The position numbers and the translations under genes were made by a program. A model generated the notes under the pieces. The model was not told where the DNA came from, ran no database searches, and saw only the letters and a program-made list of their open reading frames with translations. A stretch of DNA of 64,000 bases from the NCBI RefSeq assembly GCF_001753245.1, contig NZ_CP017415.1, positions 1,020,501 through 1,084,500 of the forward strand, written 5' to 3'. Origin of the DNA: Acidihalobacter yilgarnensis. GTDB lineage: Bacteria > Pseudomonadota > Gammaproteobacteria > DSM-5130 > Acidihalobacteraceae. Each line of letters starts with the position of its first letter. The stretch's first letter is position 1. Shown here piece by piece: positions 56,686 to 64,000 of this stretch.

Positions 56686-58206
56686 ATGAAGAATCTTTCA
56701 GATTGTGAACCGATGTCGGGTATTGAAGTTGTTGCTTATGATGCGGCGCAACTCAGCTTGACAGCTAGGTACGGTGTGCCCTATTTGCGCTTCTATCGAT
56801 ATCGTCCTACTGCGTGTCTGGGGTACTCTGAAGACCTTGATCATGCGTTACGTCAAGAATTCTGTGCCGATAATGGCATCGCCATCGTAAGGCGTTTGAG
56901 TGGCGGTGACGCGCTTTATTTGGATGAAGGCCAATTATGTTGGACATTGACCGCCAAACGTGAAGACTTGTTGGGCAGTATGGATGCTGTCTTGATGAAA
57001 TTGGTTCAAGGTATGGGTGAGGGTTTGAAGAAAATTTTCGTCGGCGCGAATTTCTCGAAACCGAACAGCCTGGAAGTGAATGGTAAGACATTAGGCATGG
57101 TCTATCTGGGCGAAAAGGATGATATCTGGATCGCTCATGGTGTATTGCTTGAATGCCTGGATATTGAAACACAGCTCAAGGTGCTGCGTGCGCCAAAGGA
57201 GAAATTGAATCCTGATGGTATTCTGTTGGCGGCGGCACGATTTATTACGTTGCATGAATTGATTGGGCCAGACTCAGGTGATTACGCGGGCGCGCTCTTC
57301 GCGTCACTCGCGCAATCCACTGGGCTCGCGATCAGGATAGCGCCTACGCTAGACGCTTGCGCGGATGTGATACCCGAGCATCCGCCGATGTCATATGCCA
57401 ATGCTGTGTCTGCATTCCTTGTGACGCCTGGCGGCAATACATTACGTGCGACATTGAATCTGAGTTTTGACGGTTTGCGCGTCATGGGGTGCTCGCTTCA
57501 CGGAGATGTATTGGTGCGCCCGAGTGGACTTTACGAATCCCTCTGCAACGATTTGGTAGGCCATCTTGTAGTGGAGCTGGATGCGTATATCAGAAGGTTT
57601 TTTGCGTGCTTCGACTGGGAAATGTTGGGTTGTGCCACAGACGATGTCGTTCGGCTTTTCAATATGGTCGTTTTGCGAAAGTCGCAGCAGGAGAAGCTCG
57701 AAATAACGGCCGACCAAGCCAATAGCCTGATGATACATGATCCTCAAGGCGACGGAGATGTGTCGGTGCTGCTGAATGTGGTCGACGCCGTATTAGTGCC
57801 TTATTGCGCGAAGCCGGTCTGGTGTAAATGGCGCCACAGGGATGGTTGCCCGGAATGTGGGATGTGCGCTGTGGGGGTCGCTTATCATCTGGCGCGTCAG
57901 CGCCATATTCCCGTCATTACAATACGCAATTTTGAACATCTTGAGTCGGTGCTGTCGGATTTCAAGGCATCGGATTCTCGGGCTTATGTGGGAATGTGTT
58001 GCAGCCATTTTTACAGGAAGCGCTATCGCGCCTTCGAGCATGCGATGATGCCTGCTCTGCTGATGGATATCAGCGGGTCTAATTGTTATGAATTGGGCCA
58101 GGAAAACCTCGCCTACGAGGGCCGATTCGAGGCCCAATCCGAAATCAACCGGTCTTTGTTGGAAAAAGTGATGGTTCAGGTGCCGCCGGCTCGGGATCAG
58201 TCCTGA
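56686..58206 (+). CDS. Lipoate-protein-ligase-like domain fused to a Cys-rich DUF116 domain
   Basis: This protein of about 506 residues has two parts. Residues about 20-270 resemble the LplA/LipB/BirA fold: YLRFYRYRPTACLGYSED, IVRRLSGGDALYLDEGQLCW in place of RRxSGGGAVxHD, and VNGKTLGMVYLGEKDDIWIA followed by HGVLLECLD, with the acyl-adenylate Lys kept. Residues about 370-500 match DUF116: PVWCKWRHRDGCPECGMCAV, YVGMCCSHFYRKRYRAFEHA and MDISGSNCYELGQENLAYEG, with at least six cysteines suited to a metal or Fe-S site. Start choice is uncertain (56686, 56713 or a TTG at 56617). It is the fourth gene after radical SAM, ubiU and ubiV. The substrate is unknown; lipoate, octanoate or another acyl group are possible. 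Confidence 0.78.
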   Translation: MKNLSDCEPMSGIEVVAYDAAQLSLTARYGVPYLRFYRYRPTACLGYSEDLDHALRQEFCADNGIAIVRRLSGGDALYLDEGQLCWTLTAKREDLLGSMDAVLMKLVQGMGEGLKKIFVGANFSKPNSLEVNGKTLGMVYLGEKDDIWIAHGVLLECLDIETQLKVLRAPKEKLNPDGILLAAARFITLHELIGPDSGDYAGALFASLAQSTGLAIRIAPTLDACADVIPEHPPMSYANAVSAFLVTPGGNTLRATLNLSFDGLRVMGCSLHGDVLVRPSGLYESLCNDLVGHLVVELDAYIRRFFACFDWEMLGCATDDVVRLFNMVVLRKSQQEKLEITADQANSLMIHDPQGDGDVSVLLNVVDAVLVPYCAKPVWCKWRHRDGCPECGMCAVGVAYHLARQRHIPVITIRNFEHLESVLSDFKASDSRAYVGMCCSHFYRKRYRAFEHAMMPALLMDISGSNCYELGQENLAYEGRFEAQSEINRSLLEKVMVQVPPARDQS

Positions 58207-58212
58207 ATAGGG

Positions 58213-58770
58213 TCAGGATGTTTGACCCAATATTCTCGCTAGCATCAGATGTACCTGACGGGGCGCACCGCTACGTGCGACGATATCGGCGATCCGTTTT
58301 GTCGGAGCAGGACCAAGCAAGGTACTCAAGCGTCCTTCCCAGTCATAATCCAGGCTGTCGAGGAGATTTTTTACCGCTAGTCCCGTTTCTGTCGCCCCTT
58401 CTATGATTAATTGGCGATTGAAAAACAGGGTGTCTGGGTCCTCGGTCCGGGTTGCAAGGCGCAAGAAAACGGCCAATGTACCTCGAATACTCACCTCGCA
58501 GCGTTCGAGAGCGTCATTTGTGGAATACAGGCGCCCGTTTGCGATCAGAAAGCACCACCGATTGCCTGTATCGGTTATGGCGATGCCAATGCGTCTGCCA
58601 TGCAGTTCGCGTGCTCTGGTAGTAATCGCCTGCGGTCCGATCATGAGATTGAAGACATGCGCAATCATCATGCCGTGCAACGCGTTGGGCATCGTCTTGA
58701 GTAGTAATGCGAGCGGGTATGGCGGCAAGGCGGAAGGATGTGACGTGGCGACGTTGGTGACATGAGGCAT
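58213..58770 (-). CDS. ubiT: Ubiquinone biosynthesis accessory factor UbiT (SCP2 domain)
   Basis: This 185-residue protein with an SCP2 sterol-carrier-like fold (HVFNLMIGPQAITTRARELH, then GIAITDTGNRWCFLIANGRL and DTLFFNRQLIIEGATETGLA) matches UbiT, the lipid-binding partner of UbiUV in oxygen-independent ubiquinone synthesis. The start at 58770 (MPHVTNVATSH) is chosen over an ATG at 58878 because a Dnr-type box at 58835-58848 would otherwise fall inside the gene. It converges with the LplA-like/DUF116 gene, six bases apart, so ubiT and ubiUV are in adjacent, opposite transcripts. Confidence 0.9.
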   Translation of the reverse strand: MPHVTNVATSHPSALPPYPLALLLKTMPNALHGMMIAHVFNLMIGPQAITTRARELHGRRIGIAITDTGNRWCFLIANGRLYSTNDALERCEVSIRGTLAVFLRLATRTEDPDTLFFNRQLIIEGATETGLAVKNLLDSLDYDWEGRLSTLLGPAPTKRIADIVARSGAPRQVHLMLARILGQTS

Positions 58771-58834
58771 GACGATGACCCTCTGTATTGCCTGAACACA
58801 TTGGCGATCATGCACTTGTGGTCGTTCGGGCCGG

Positions 58835-58848
58835 TTGATCTGTGTCAA
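58835..58848 (-). promoter_or_regulatory. Dnr-type box upstream of ubiT
   Basis: TTGAT-CTGT-GTCAA fits TTGAT-N4-GTCAA. It is centred 71 bases before the chosen ubiT ATG, giving a predicted transcription start near 58800. Confidence 0.75.
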
Positions 58849-58939
58849 CCGAGAGAGGCTTGAGGCGAAGCGCGCCATGGCAAAAATACCGGGATATTGA
58901 AGCAGGCGGGATAGGAGCGCTGCCGACGGCAGCCGATCG

Positions 58940-59602
58940 TCAGGCAGGTACGCGGATTACATACAACAAAATCGCAAAAAAATGACAGGCGCTACCGGCG
59001 ACCACGAATCCATGCCAAATGGCATGGTGATAGGGGAGTCGGCGCCACAGGTAAAAGATGGCACCGGCACTGTAGATGAGGCCTCCGAGTATCATGAGGG
59101 CAATTGCGGTGCTGGGCAGTACATGCGCGAGCGGCCCGATGGCGGCTACCGCCAGCCAGCCGAGGCAGAGATATAGAATCACCGACAGCATGCGTGAACC
59201 ACCTCGCGTCGCCCATTCCCGAATGATGCCGAGCAGCGCCAGACTCCACACAACGGCAAATAGCGACCAGCCGATCTTGCCATGCAGGCTGACCAGTGCG
59301 AATGGCGTATAGGTGCCTGCGATCAGCAAGTAGATGGCACTATGATCCAGGCGTTGTAACACGTGTTTGGCACGGGGGGCGGGTATTGCGTGATAGAGCA
59401 CCGATGCAAGGTAAAGTAGTACCAAGGCGGTGCCGAATATCGCTGAGGCTACGATGCGGTCCGGGCCGCCTTCCAGTGAGGCGAAGACCACGAGTACGAC
59501 CAATCCCGCCAGCGCGAGTGCCAAGCCGACGCCATGAGTGACGCTATGGGCAATTTCCTCTTTCAGCGAATACCGTGATTCGAATGCCGTTGTTCGTGTC
59601 AT
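58940..59602 (-). CDS. trhA: Hemolysin III family membrane protein (YqfA/TrhA-like)
   Basis: This 220-residue inner-membrane protein has seven hydrophobic spans and the family motifs EEIAHSVTHGVGLALALAG, SVLYHAIPAPRAKHVLQRLD, HSAIYLLIAGTYTPFALVSL and YHHAIWHGFVVAGSACHFFA. The conserved Ser/His/Asp residues are those of the PAQR/CREST superfamily, thought to form a zinc hydrolase site. In other bacteria members affect membrane energetics or unsaturated lipid homeostasis. It precedes ubiT on the same strand but is separated by 169 bases including the ubiT box, so they are probably separate transcripts. Confidence 0.92.
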   Translation of the reverse strand: MTRTTAFESRYSLKEEIAHSVTHGVGLALALAGLVVLVVFASLEGGPDRIVASAIFGTALVLLYLASVLYHAIPAPRAKHVLQRLDHSAIYLLIAGTYTPFALVSLHGKIGWSLFAVVWSLALLGIIREWATRGGSRMLSVILYLCLGWLAVAAIGPLAHVLPSTAIALMILGGLIYSAGAIFYLWRRLPYHHAIWHGFVVAGSACHFFAILLYVIRVPA

Positions 59603-59777
59603 TGCAAATCTCCCGCGCTACGCCGTTCACCGCCCGCTAATGCAGCGATGAGCACACCTGTTGCCACTTCCCTCGCCATTCAAGCCTGCCACGACAGGCG
59701 CCTGTCCTTGATGATCTGGTCATGATACGTCAGCGTCGCGCCATGCGTCAGCCGTGATGAGGCGTTGGGGGTATGTG

Positions 59778-60479
59778 CTACGCCGTACCTCTGAATTGGA
59801 AAGACTCGAACCAGGGGCTGATGTCTTCGCCCGCTTTGCGCCACAAGGATTCTTCTTCCGCTGCATGCTGTGGGTATCCGAATGCATCCAATATGCGCCT
59901 CGTCTGCCATGCGTAGTGGCGGACGCCCTGTTTGGCAAGCCATCGTGCAAGACGGGTCATGCCCTCGATCGTTGCGCCAGCGTAGATCGTGGTGCGTATC
60001 TCGTAGTCCAGACCGCTGCCGATGACCCCATCCAGGCTGCGCTGGAAACGCATTCCGGCACCGGGAACGCCGGTGATTTTCGAGTAGAGATCAAGTGGCG
60101 CCTTGGCGTCGAGCGCAATCCAGTCAAGGGTACTGAACAGTGACATCAGGCGCCGTGGATAAATTCCGGCGGTATGCAGGCCAGTACGAAATCCCATGGC
60201 CCGGGTTTCGATGAGGGCCGCTCCGAGTGCTGCCTGCGCAGTCGGCTCTCCACCGCTGAAAACAACCCCGTCGAGCAGACCGTGTCGGCGCTCAAGGAAG
60301 GTTTTGATCCGTGCCCAGTCGATACCTTGCCCCTTTGCGGTTGAGGCTAATTGCAGCGGGGTGTTTTGGCAGTAATCGCATCGCCAGGGGCAGCCCTGGC
60401 AGAAAACGACCGCGGCCAGGTTTCCTGGGAAATCGAGTGTGGTGAGCGGGGTGAACCCGCCTATGCGCAAGGTTTCCAC
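59778..60479 (-). CDS. nrdG: Class III ribonucleotide reductase activase (radical SAM)
   Basis: NrdG uses SAM and a [4Fe-4S] cluster to place the glycyl radical on the class III reductase. The 233-residue protein has the cluster motif Cys30-x3-Cys34-x2-Cys37 in CQGCPWRCDYCQN, FSGGEPTAQAALGAALIETR and GIYPRRLMSLFSTLDWIALD. It is the longer activase type with extra sequence after the core. It begins with GTG at 60479, inside the 3' end of the glycyl-radical polypeptide gene (19-base overlap), so its translation is probably coupled to its presumed substrate. No separate ribosome binding site is seen. Confidence 0.9.
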   Translation of the reverse strand: METLRIGGFTPLTTLDFPGNLAAVVFCQGCPWRCDYCQNTPLQLASTAKGQGIDWARIKTFLERRHGLLDGVVFSGGEPTAQAALGAALIETRAMGFRTGLHTAGIYPRRLMSLFSTLDWIALDAKAPLDLYSKITGVPGAGMRFQRSLDGVIGSGLDYEIRTTIYAGATIEGMTRLARWLAKQGVRHYAWQTRRILDAFGYPQHAAEEESLWRKAGEDISPWFESFQFRGTA

Positions 60480-60667
60480 TGCGCGGACACTTTTGTGGCA
60501 ATTCGTTCAGAGGTTGCCGGCTCGCGGAAGTGTTGCCGCTGCGCATGCTCGGACTGTTTGCCTGGATTGAATTCAGAGACGGGGCGGTGGTAGCCCATCA
60601 CGCGCGTCCACACCTCACAGCGCTGCCGCTCGGCGTCGCTCAGCGAATCGATTTTGTCGATGTGCAT
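60461..60667 (-). CDS. Free-standing glycyl-radical segment of class III ribonucleotide reductase
   Basis: This 68-residue protein contains EVWTRVMGYHRPVSEFNPGK, which matches the extreme C-terminus of one-chain NrdD proteins (RVxGYL...FNxGKxxE). Gly25 in RVMGY corresponds to the glycyl-radical residue. The neighbouring NrdD ends after its zinc motif and lacks this segment, so the two together make one reductase. It is a real gene rather than a frameshifted tail: it has its own AAGGAG six bases before the ATG, starts 39 bases after the nrdD stop, and overlaps the nrdG start. NrdG would activate it. About 25 residues after the motif show no known domain. Confidence 0.85.
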   Translation of the reverse strand: MHIDKIDSLSDAERQRCEVWTRVMGYHRPVSEFNPGKQSEHAQRQHFREPATSERIATKVSAQWKPCA

Positions 60668-60706
60668 ATGTTTTTCTCCTTGTTACTTGTCGATGTGGCA
60701 GCGCGG

Positions 60707-62803
60707 TTAATGTGCCGTCATGCGCTTGTGCGCCAGGCGTTCTTCGTCGCAGCGGGGGCAGAATTCGTGCTCGCCGGCCAGATAGCCGTGTTTGGGGCAA
60801 ATGGAGAAGGTGGGTGTAATCGTGAGGTAGGGCACTCTGAAGCGCTCCAAGGCACGCCGCACGATCCGCTTGCAGGCCTCCGCACTTGAGATACGTTCGT
60901 TCATGTAGAGGTGAAGTACCGTCCCCCCGGTATAACGTTGTTGAAGCGCTTCTTGGCGTTCGAGCGCATCGAAGGGATCATCCGTGAAGCCCACCGGGAG
61001 CTGGCTCGAATTGGTGTAATACGGTTTTTCTGGCGTGCCCGCCTGCAGGATGCCCGGCAGGCGTTTACGATCTTCCTTGGCGAAGCGGTAGGTCGTACCC
61101 TCTGCCGGCGTTGCTTCAAGGTTGTAGAGATGACCGGTTTCTTCCTGGAAGGCGACGATGCGCGCGCGCACATGATCCAGCACCCGGCAGGCGAAGGCAT
61201 GGCCCCAATCGCTGGTGATGTCTTGCGAGTCGCCGGTGAAATTGCGAATCATCTCGTTGATGCCATTAATGCCAAGGGTGGAAAAATGGTTGCGCAGAGT
61301 GCCGAGATAACGCTTCGTGTAGGGGAACAGTCCTTCATCGATGAATCGTTGAATGACCTTGCGTTTGATCTCCAGGCTGGCCTTGCCGAGTTCGAGCAAG
61401 GTGTCCAGCCGCATGAGGAGTTCAGTTTCGTCGCCACAATATAAATAACCCAGGCGCGCGCAGTTGATGGTGACGACGCCGATGGAGCCGGTTTGTTCGG
61501 CGGAGCCGAATAAACCGTTCCCGCGTTTGAGCAGCTCGCGCAGATCGAGTTGGAGTCGGCAGCACATCGATCGGACCATGTGCGGTTCGAGATCGGAATT
61601 GAGGAAGTTCTGAAAATACGGCAGTCCGTATTTCGCCGTCATTTCGAACAGGCGTGTGGCGTTTTCGGATGCCCACGGAAATTCCGGCGTAATGTTGTAG
61701 GTGGGGATGGGGAAGGTGAAGACGCGGCCCTTGGCGTCACCGCGGGTCATGACATCGATATAGGCGCGGTTGATGAGGTCCATCTCCGGGACCAGTTCGC
61801 CGTAGGTGAAAGGCATTTCCTCGCCGCCGATCACCGGGTGCTGCGTGGCAAGATCGGCGGGACAGACCCAATCGAAGGTGAGGTTGGTGAAGGGGGTTTG
61901 GGTGCCCCAGCGCGAGGGGACGTTGAGGTTGAACACAAGCTCCTGTATGTGCTGATGTACGGTTTCGTAGGTGAGCGCATCTTTGCGCACAAACGGCGCA
62001 AGGTAGGTATCGAAGGAACTGAACGCCTGTGCGCCCGCCCATTCGTTCTGCAACGTGCCGAGGAAATTCACCATTTGTCCAACCGCGCTCGACAGGTGCC
62101 GGGGCGGACCCGCCTCGACTTTTCCAGGGACGCCATTGAGCCCTTCGGCCAACAAGGTGCGTAGCGACCAGCCCGCGCAGTAGCCCGAGAGCATATCGAG
62201 GTCGTGAATGTGCAAATCGGCATTGCGGTGGGCCTCGCCGATTTCGGGTGGATAGACGTGACTGAGCCAGAAATTTGCGATGACCTTGCCTGAGACATTC
62301 AAGATCAAACCGCCCAGCGAGTAGCCTTGATTGGCGTTGGCGTGGACGCGCCAGTCCGCGCGGGTCAGATATTCCTGTACCGAGGATTCCACATCGATCA
62401 GCGTCTTGCGATCCTCGCGCAATCGCCGGTGTTGTTCGCGATAGACGGCATAGGCGCGCGCGACGGCATAGTATTCGGCACGCATCAGTGCCAATTCGAT
62501 CTGATCCTGGATGTATTCGATGTGCGCGCCGCCATCGTGCGACAGGCGCCGCTCAAGGGCGCGCGTTACCGCGTCGGTCAATGCCTGGAGCGTGTTGTCT
62601 TGGCCGCTGGGAAGTGTGTTAACAGGGCCGGCGGCTAGAAATGCCTTCGTAATGGCAGTTTTGATTTTCGACGGATTGAAGGTCGAAAGTCGGCCATCTC
62701 GATGAATGACTTTGTAGGCTGCTTGCGGTGGATGGACGGGTGCTTCTTTGCTGCGTGCGGGTGTCCCGGTGCGGGATTGGGTTGTCGTGGCATCGATGTT
62801 CAT
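60707..62803 (-). CDS. nrdD: Class III anaerobic ribonucleoside-triphosphate reductase, body lacking the glycyl-radical tail
   Basis: NrdD makes deoxyribonucleotides without oxygen. The 698-residue chain has an N-terminal ATP-cone (about 30-130: YKVIHRDGRLSTFNPSKIKT). The catalytic barrel includes DLDMLSGYCAGWSLRTLL with the thiyl Cys region, NVPSRWGTQTPFTNLTFDW and TGSIGVVTINCARLGYLY. A zinc site follows at the C-terminus (ICPKHGYLAGEHEFCPRCDE). It stops about 10 residues after the zinc site, where other NrdDs continue to the glycyl radical; that part is on the next gene. AGGAGG precedes the ATG. A NrdR-box pair and a sigma-70-like promoter lie about 270 bases upstream. Confidence 0.93.
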   Translation of the reverse strand: MNIDATTTQSRTGTPARSKEAPVHPPQAAYKVIHRDGRLSTFNPSKIKTAITKAFLAAGPVNTLPSGQDNTLQALTDAVTRALERRLSHDGGAHIEYIQDQIELALMRAEYYAVARAYAVYREQHRRLREDRKTLIDVESSVQEYLTRADWRVHANANQGYSLGGLILNVSGKVIANFWLSHVYPPEIGEAHRNADLHIHDLDMLSGYCAGWSLRTLLAEGLNGVPGKVEAGPPRHLSSAVGQMVNFLGTLQNEWAGAQAFSSFDTYLAPFVRKDALTYETVHQHIQELVFNLNVPSRWGTQTPFTNLTFDWVCPADLATQHPVIGGEEMPFTYGELVPEMDLINRAYIDVMTRGDAKGRVFTFPIPTYNITPEFPWASENATRLFEMTAKYGLPYFQNFLNSDLEPHMVRSMCCRLQLDLRELLKRGNGLFGSAEQTGSIGVVTINCARLGYLYCGDETELLMRLDTLLELGKASLEIKRKVIQRFIDEGLFPYTKRYLGTLRNHFSTLGINGINEMIRNFTGDSQDITSDWGHAFACRVLDHVRARIVAFQEETGHLYNLEATPAEGTTYRFAKEDRKRLPGILQAGTPEKPYYTNSSQLPVGFTDDPFDALERQEALQQRYTGGTVLHLYMNERISSAEACKRIVRRALERFRVPYLTITPTFSICPKHGYLAGEHEFCPRCDEERLAHKRMTAH

Positions 62804-63042
62804 GGCGCCTCCTGAGTCGGACTCATCTGGAGCGGGCGCCTACGCGGGCTGGGGTCAAGGGGTGACTCGGTGCCGAGTTGCACCAGCCGACTCCTTCACG
62901 CGAAGTCATGGGTCGCGAAGGCTTGCTTATCTCGCGAGACGGGTCACGATTCAATCGCGCGAAGCGAGATTGGCGCGGGAGTGTGGCCTGTGCCCGGTCT
63001 GCGTGAGGAATCGGCGGGCATGCCGGCTTCCTTTCGATGATG
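62804..63042 (-). promoter_or_regulatory. Long nrdD leader with a possible 25-codon upstream frame
   Basis: If the promoter at 63079-63107 is used, nrdD has a leader of about 270 bases. A short frame (MPADSSRRPGTGHTPAPISL and five more residues) starts near 63019 with AAAGGA before its ATG. No known riboswitch was recognised; a cobalamin-type B12 box was looked for and not found. Confidence 0.3.
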
Positions 63043-63090
63043 GCACTGTATGTTGTGCTTCATTGTCAGATTGAGCACAACATATGCCTC
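63043..63090 (-). promoter_or_regulatory. Tandem NrdR-box pair upstream of nrdD
   Basis: Two sequences resembling the NrdR consensus (acaCwAtATaTwGTgt) are centred 32 bases apart, three helical turns, as is usual for NrdR. The left box (63043-63058) matches about 12 of 16 positions, the right one (63075-63090) about 9. They also form a perfect inverted repeat with 11-base arms at 63049-63059 and 63074-63084. Confidence 0.7.
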
Positions 63091-63107
63091 ATCCGCCTGA
63101 GTGTCAA
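63079..63107 (-). promoter_or_regulatory. Sigma-70-like promoter of nrdD
   Basis: On the reverse strand, TTGACA (63102-63107), a 17-base spacer and TATGTT (63079-63084) form a good promoter. Its -10 element lies inside the right NrdR box, so NrdR binding would block polymerase. Confidence 0.7.
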
Positions 63108-63145
63108 CGTCGCGTGAGCGCGCGCTGGTGGGCCGGGATTCGCAG

Positions 63146-64000
63146 CTATTGCAGCAGCCGTTCAAAATCGGCAGCGGGTAGGGGCTTCGAGAAAAGATAG
63201 CCCTGCCCATAGTCGCAACCGATGTCCATCAGTAGCCGGCACTGTCCCTCAGTCTCCACGCCCTCGGCGATGACCTTGAGCCCGAGCTTGTGTGCCATGA
63301 TCACGATGGCTTCGGATAAGGCTAGGTCGTTGGGTTCGGTTTCGAGGTTGCGGATGAACGACTGGTCGATTTTCAGGTAATCGATATCGAAGCGCTTGAG
63401 GTAGGACAGCGCCGAATAGCCGGTACCGAAGTCGTCGATGGCGACCTGGATGCCCGCATCGCGGAACCCGAGGAGCTTGTCGGTGACCTCGGGATGAGCA
63501 TTGAGCAACAGGCCTTCGGTAATCTCGATGCTCAGGTGACTTTCGGCCACGCCGAGGGCGCACAGATGCGTCAACCAGTCGTCGATGACCAGGGCCTCGC
63601 TCTGGAACTGCAGTGGTGACATATTGACCGAAATTTGCAGGTCGCTATCCGTATTCTGCGTCCAGCGACTTGCCCAGTAGGCGGCCTCGCGAAACACCCA
63701 GTCGCCGATTTCGATGATCAGGCCGGTTTCCTCGGCGAGTGGGATGAATTCGGCTGGACTGATCGTGCCCTGTTCGGGGTGTTGCCAGCGCAGCAGGGCT
63801 TCTGCCTTGATGATCCGCCGGCTCGTTAGCTCGATGATCGGTTGGAAATGAAGCGCAAGCTGCCGGCTCGGTAGCGCGGTACGCAAGTCGTTGATCAGTC
63901 TCAGGCGATGTTGCGCGGATTCCTGCAAAGCCTGGGTGAAGTAGCTCAAGCGATTGCGACCGGCGTTTTTGGCGGCGTACATGGCTTGATCGGCGTTGCG
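63146..64000 (-). CDS. EAL-domain c-di-GMP phosphodiesterase, probably GGDEF-EAL, 5' part outside the window
   Basis: The visible C-terminal ~284 residues are an EAL domain: LALHFQPIIELTSRRIIKAE followed by ALLRWQHPEQG, VNMSPLQFQSEALV, SIEITEGLLL, the DDFGTGYSALSYLKRFDIDY loop, LKIDQSFIRNL, VIAEGVETEGQ and GYLFSKPLP. The catalytic metal ligands Glu (KAEALLRW, an EAL motif), Asn, Glu and the Asp pair are present, so phosphodiesterase activity is likely. The residues before it (YAAKNAGRNRLSYFTQA) are the usual end of a GGDEF domain. It is unrelated in function to nrdD, the next gene on the same strand. Confidence 0.93.
   Translation of the reverse strand, partial: RNADQAMYAAKNAGRNRLSYFTQALQESAQHRLRLINDLRTALPSRQLALHFQPIIELTSRRIIKAEALLRWQHPEQGTISPAEFIPLAEETGLIIEIGDWVFREAAYWASRWTQNTDSDLQISVNMSPLQFQSEALVIDDWLTHLCALGVAESHLSIEITEGLLLNAHPEVTDKLLGFRDAGIQVAIDDFGTGYSALSYLKRFDIDYLKIDQSFIRNLETEPNDLALSEAIVIMAHKLGLKVIAEGVETEGQCRLLMDIGCDYGQGYLFSKPLPAADFERLLQ

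Noticed and set aside
62804-63042. Cobalamin riboswitch in the nrdD leader
   Set aside because: The leader is long enough, but the B12 box and the conserved core could not be matched.

Overview
The window looks like the chromosome of a chemolithoautotrophic, facultatively denitrifying gammaproteobacterium. The evidence is a form II RuBisCO with its CbbQO activase, a DabAB inorganic-carbon pump, a complete membrane-bound nitrate reductase, oxygen-independent ubiquinone synthesis (UbiTUV) and a class III ribonucleotide reductase. The combination recalls sulfur/iron oxidisers of the Chromatiales/Ectothiorhodospiraceae type, such as Acidihalobacter relatives. The species cannot be fixed from the sequence alone.

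Layout. (1) 1-19.6 kb is a polyamine and amino-acid catabolism block: methylmalonate-semialdehyde dehydrogenase, alanine dehydrogenase, a beta-alanine:pyruvate-type aminotransferase, a PuuR-like regulator, a PuuC-like aldehyde dehydrogenase and an N-carbamoylputrescine amidase-like hydrolase. After an empty 1.5 kb stretch come PuuB, two gamma-glutamylpolyamine synthetase paralogues, PuuD, a putrescine aminotransferase and a polyamine ABC transporter. The gene order resembles the Pseudomonas spu locus. One permease gene is frameshifted in a 4-base repeat. (2) 19.6-34.4 kb is the carbon-fixation block: an IS3 remnant, cbbO-cbbQ-cbbM, a divergent cbbR, an IS1182-type remnant, a second LysR regulator, dabB-dabA, an unusual soluble Cache-domain protein, a 30-base poly-C tract and a DUF6671 protein. 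(3) 34.7-38.1 kb is a decayed patch: a pyrC fragment, an ilvD with two stop codons at its Fe-S motif, and an intact bioA. (4) 38.7-53.4 kb is the nitrate and NO block: narK-narGHJI-ppiC, a Dnr/Fnr-type regulator, a truncated globin, a hemerythrin, a DUF1971-DUF2249-hemerythrin fusion, an SDR and a RIO-type kinase. (5) 53.8-63.1 kb is an anaerobic biosynthesis block: radical SAM, UbiU, UbiV, a lipoate-ligase/DUF116 fusion, UbiT, a hemolysin III-like protein, NrdG, a free-standing glycyl-radical polypeptide and NrdD. An EAL-domain gene runs off the right edge.

How it fits together. Five FNR/Dnr-type boxes (cores of TGAT/TGAC-N4-ATCA/GTCA) stand at narK, between narK and dnr, at the globin operon, at the radical SAM-UbiUV operon and at ubiT. 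Together they outline one anoxia/NO regulon, probably run by the Dnr-like protein encoded among them. Two PuuR-like operators flank the divergent promoters of the first polyamine block, and a tandem NrdR-box pair sits over the nrdD promoter. The most novel-looking items are the LplA-like/DUF116 fusion in the UbiUV operon, the class III RNR whose glycyl radical is on a separate 68-residue protein, the triple-domain hemerythrin protein, and the soluble Cache protein beside DabAB.
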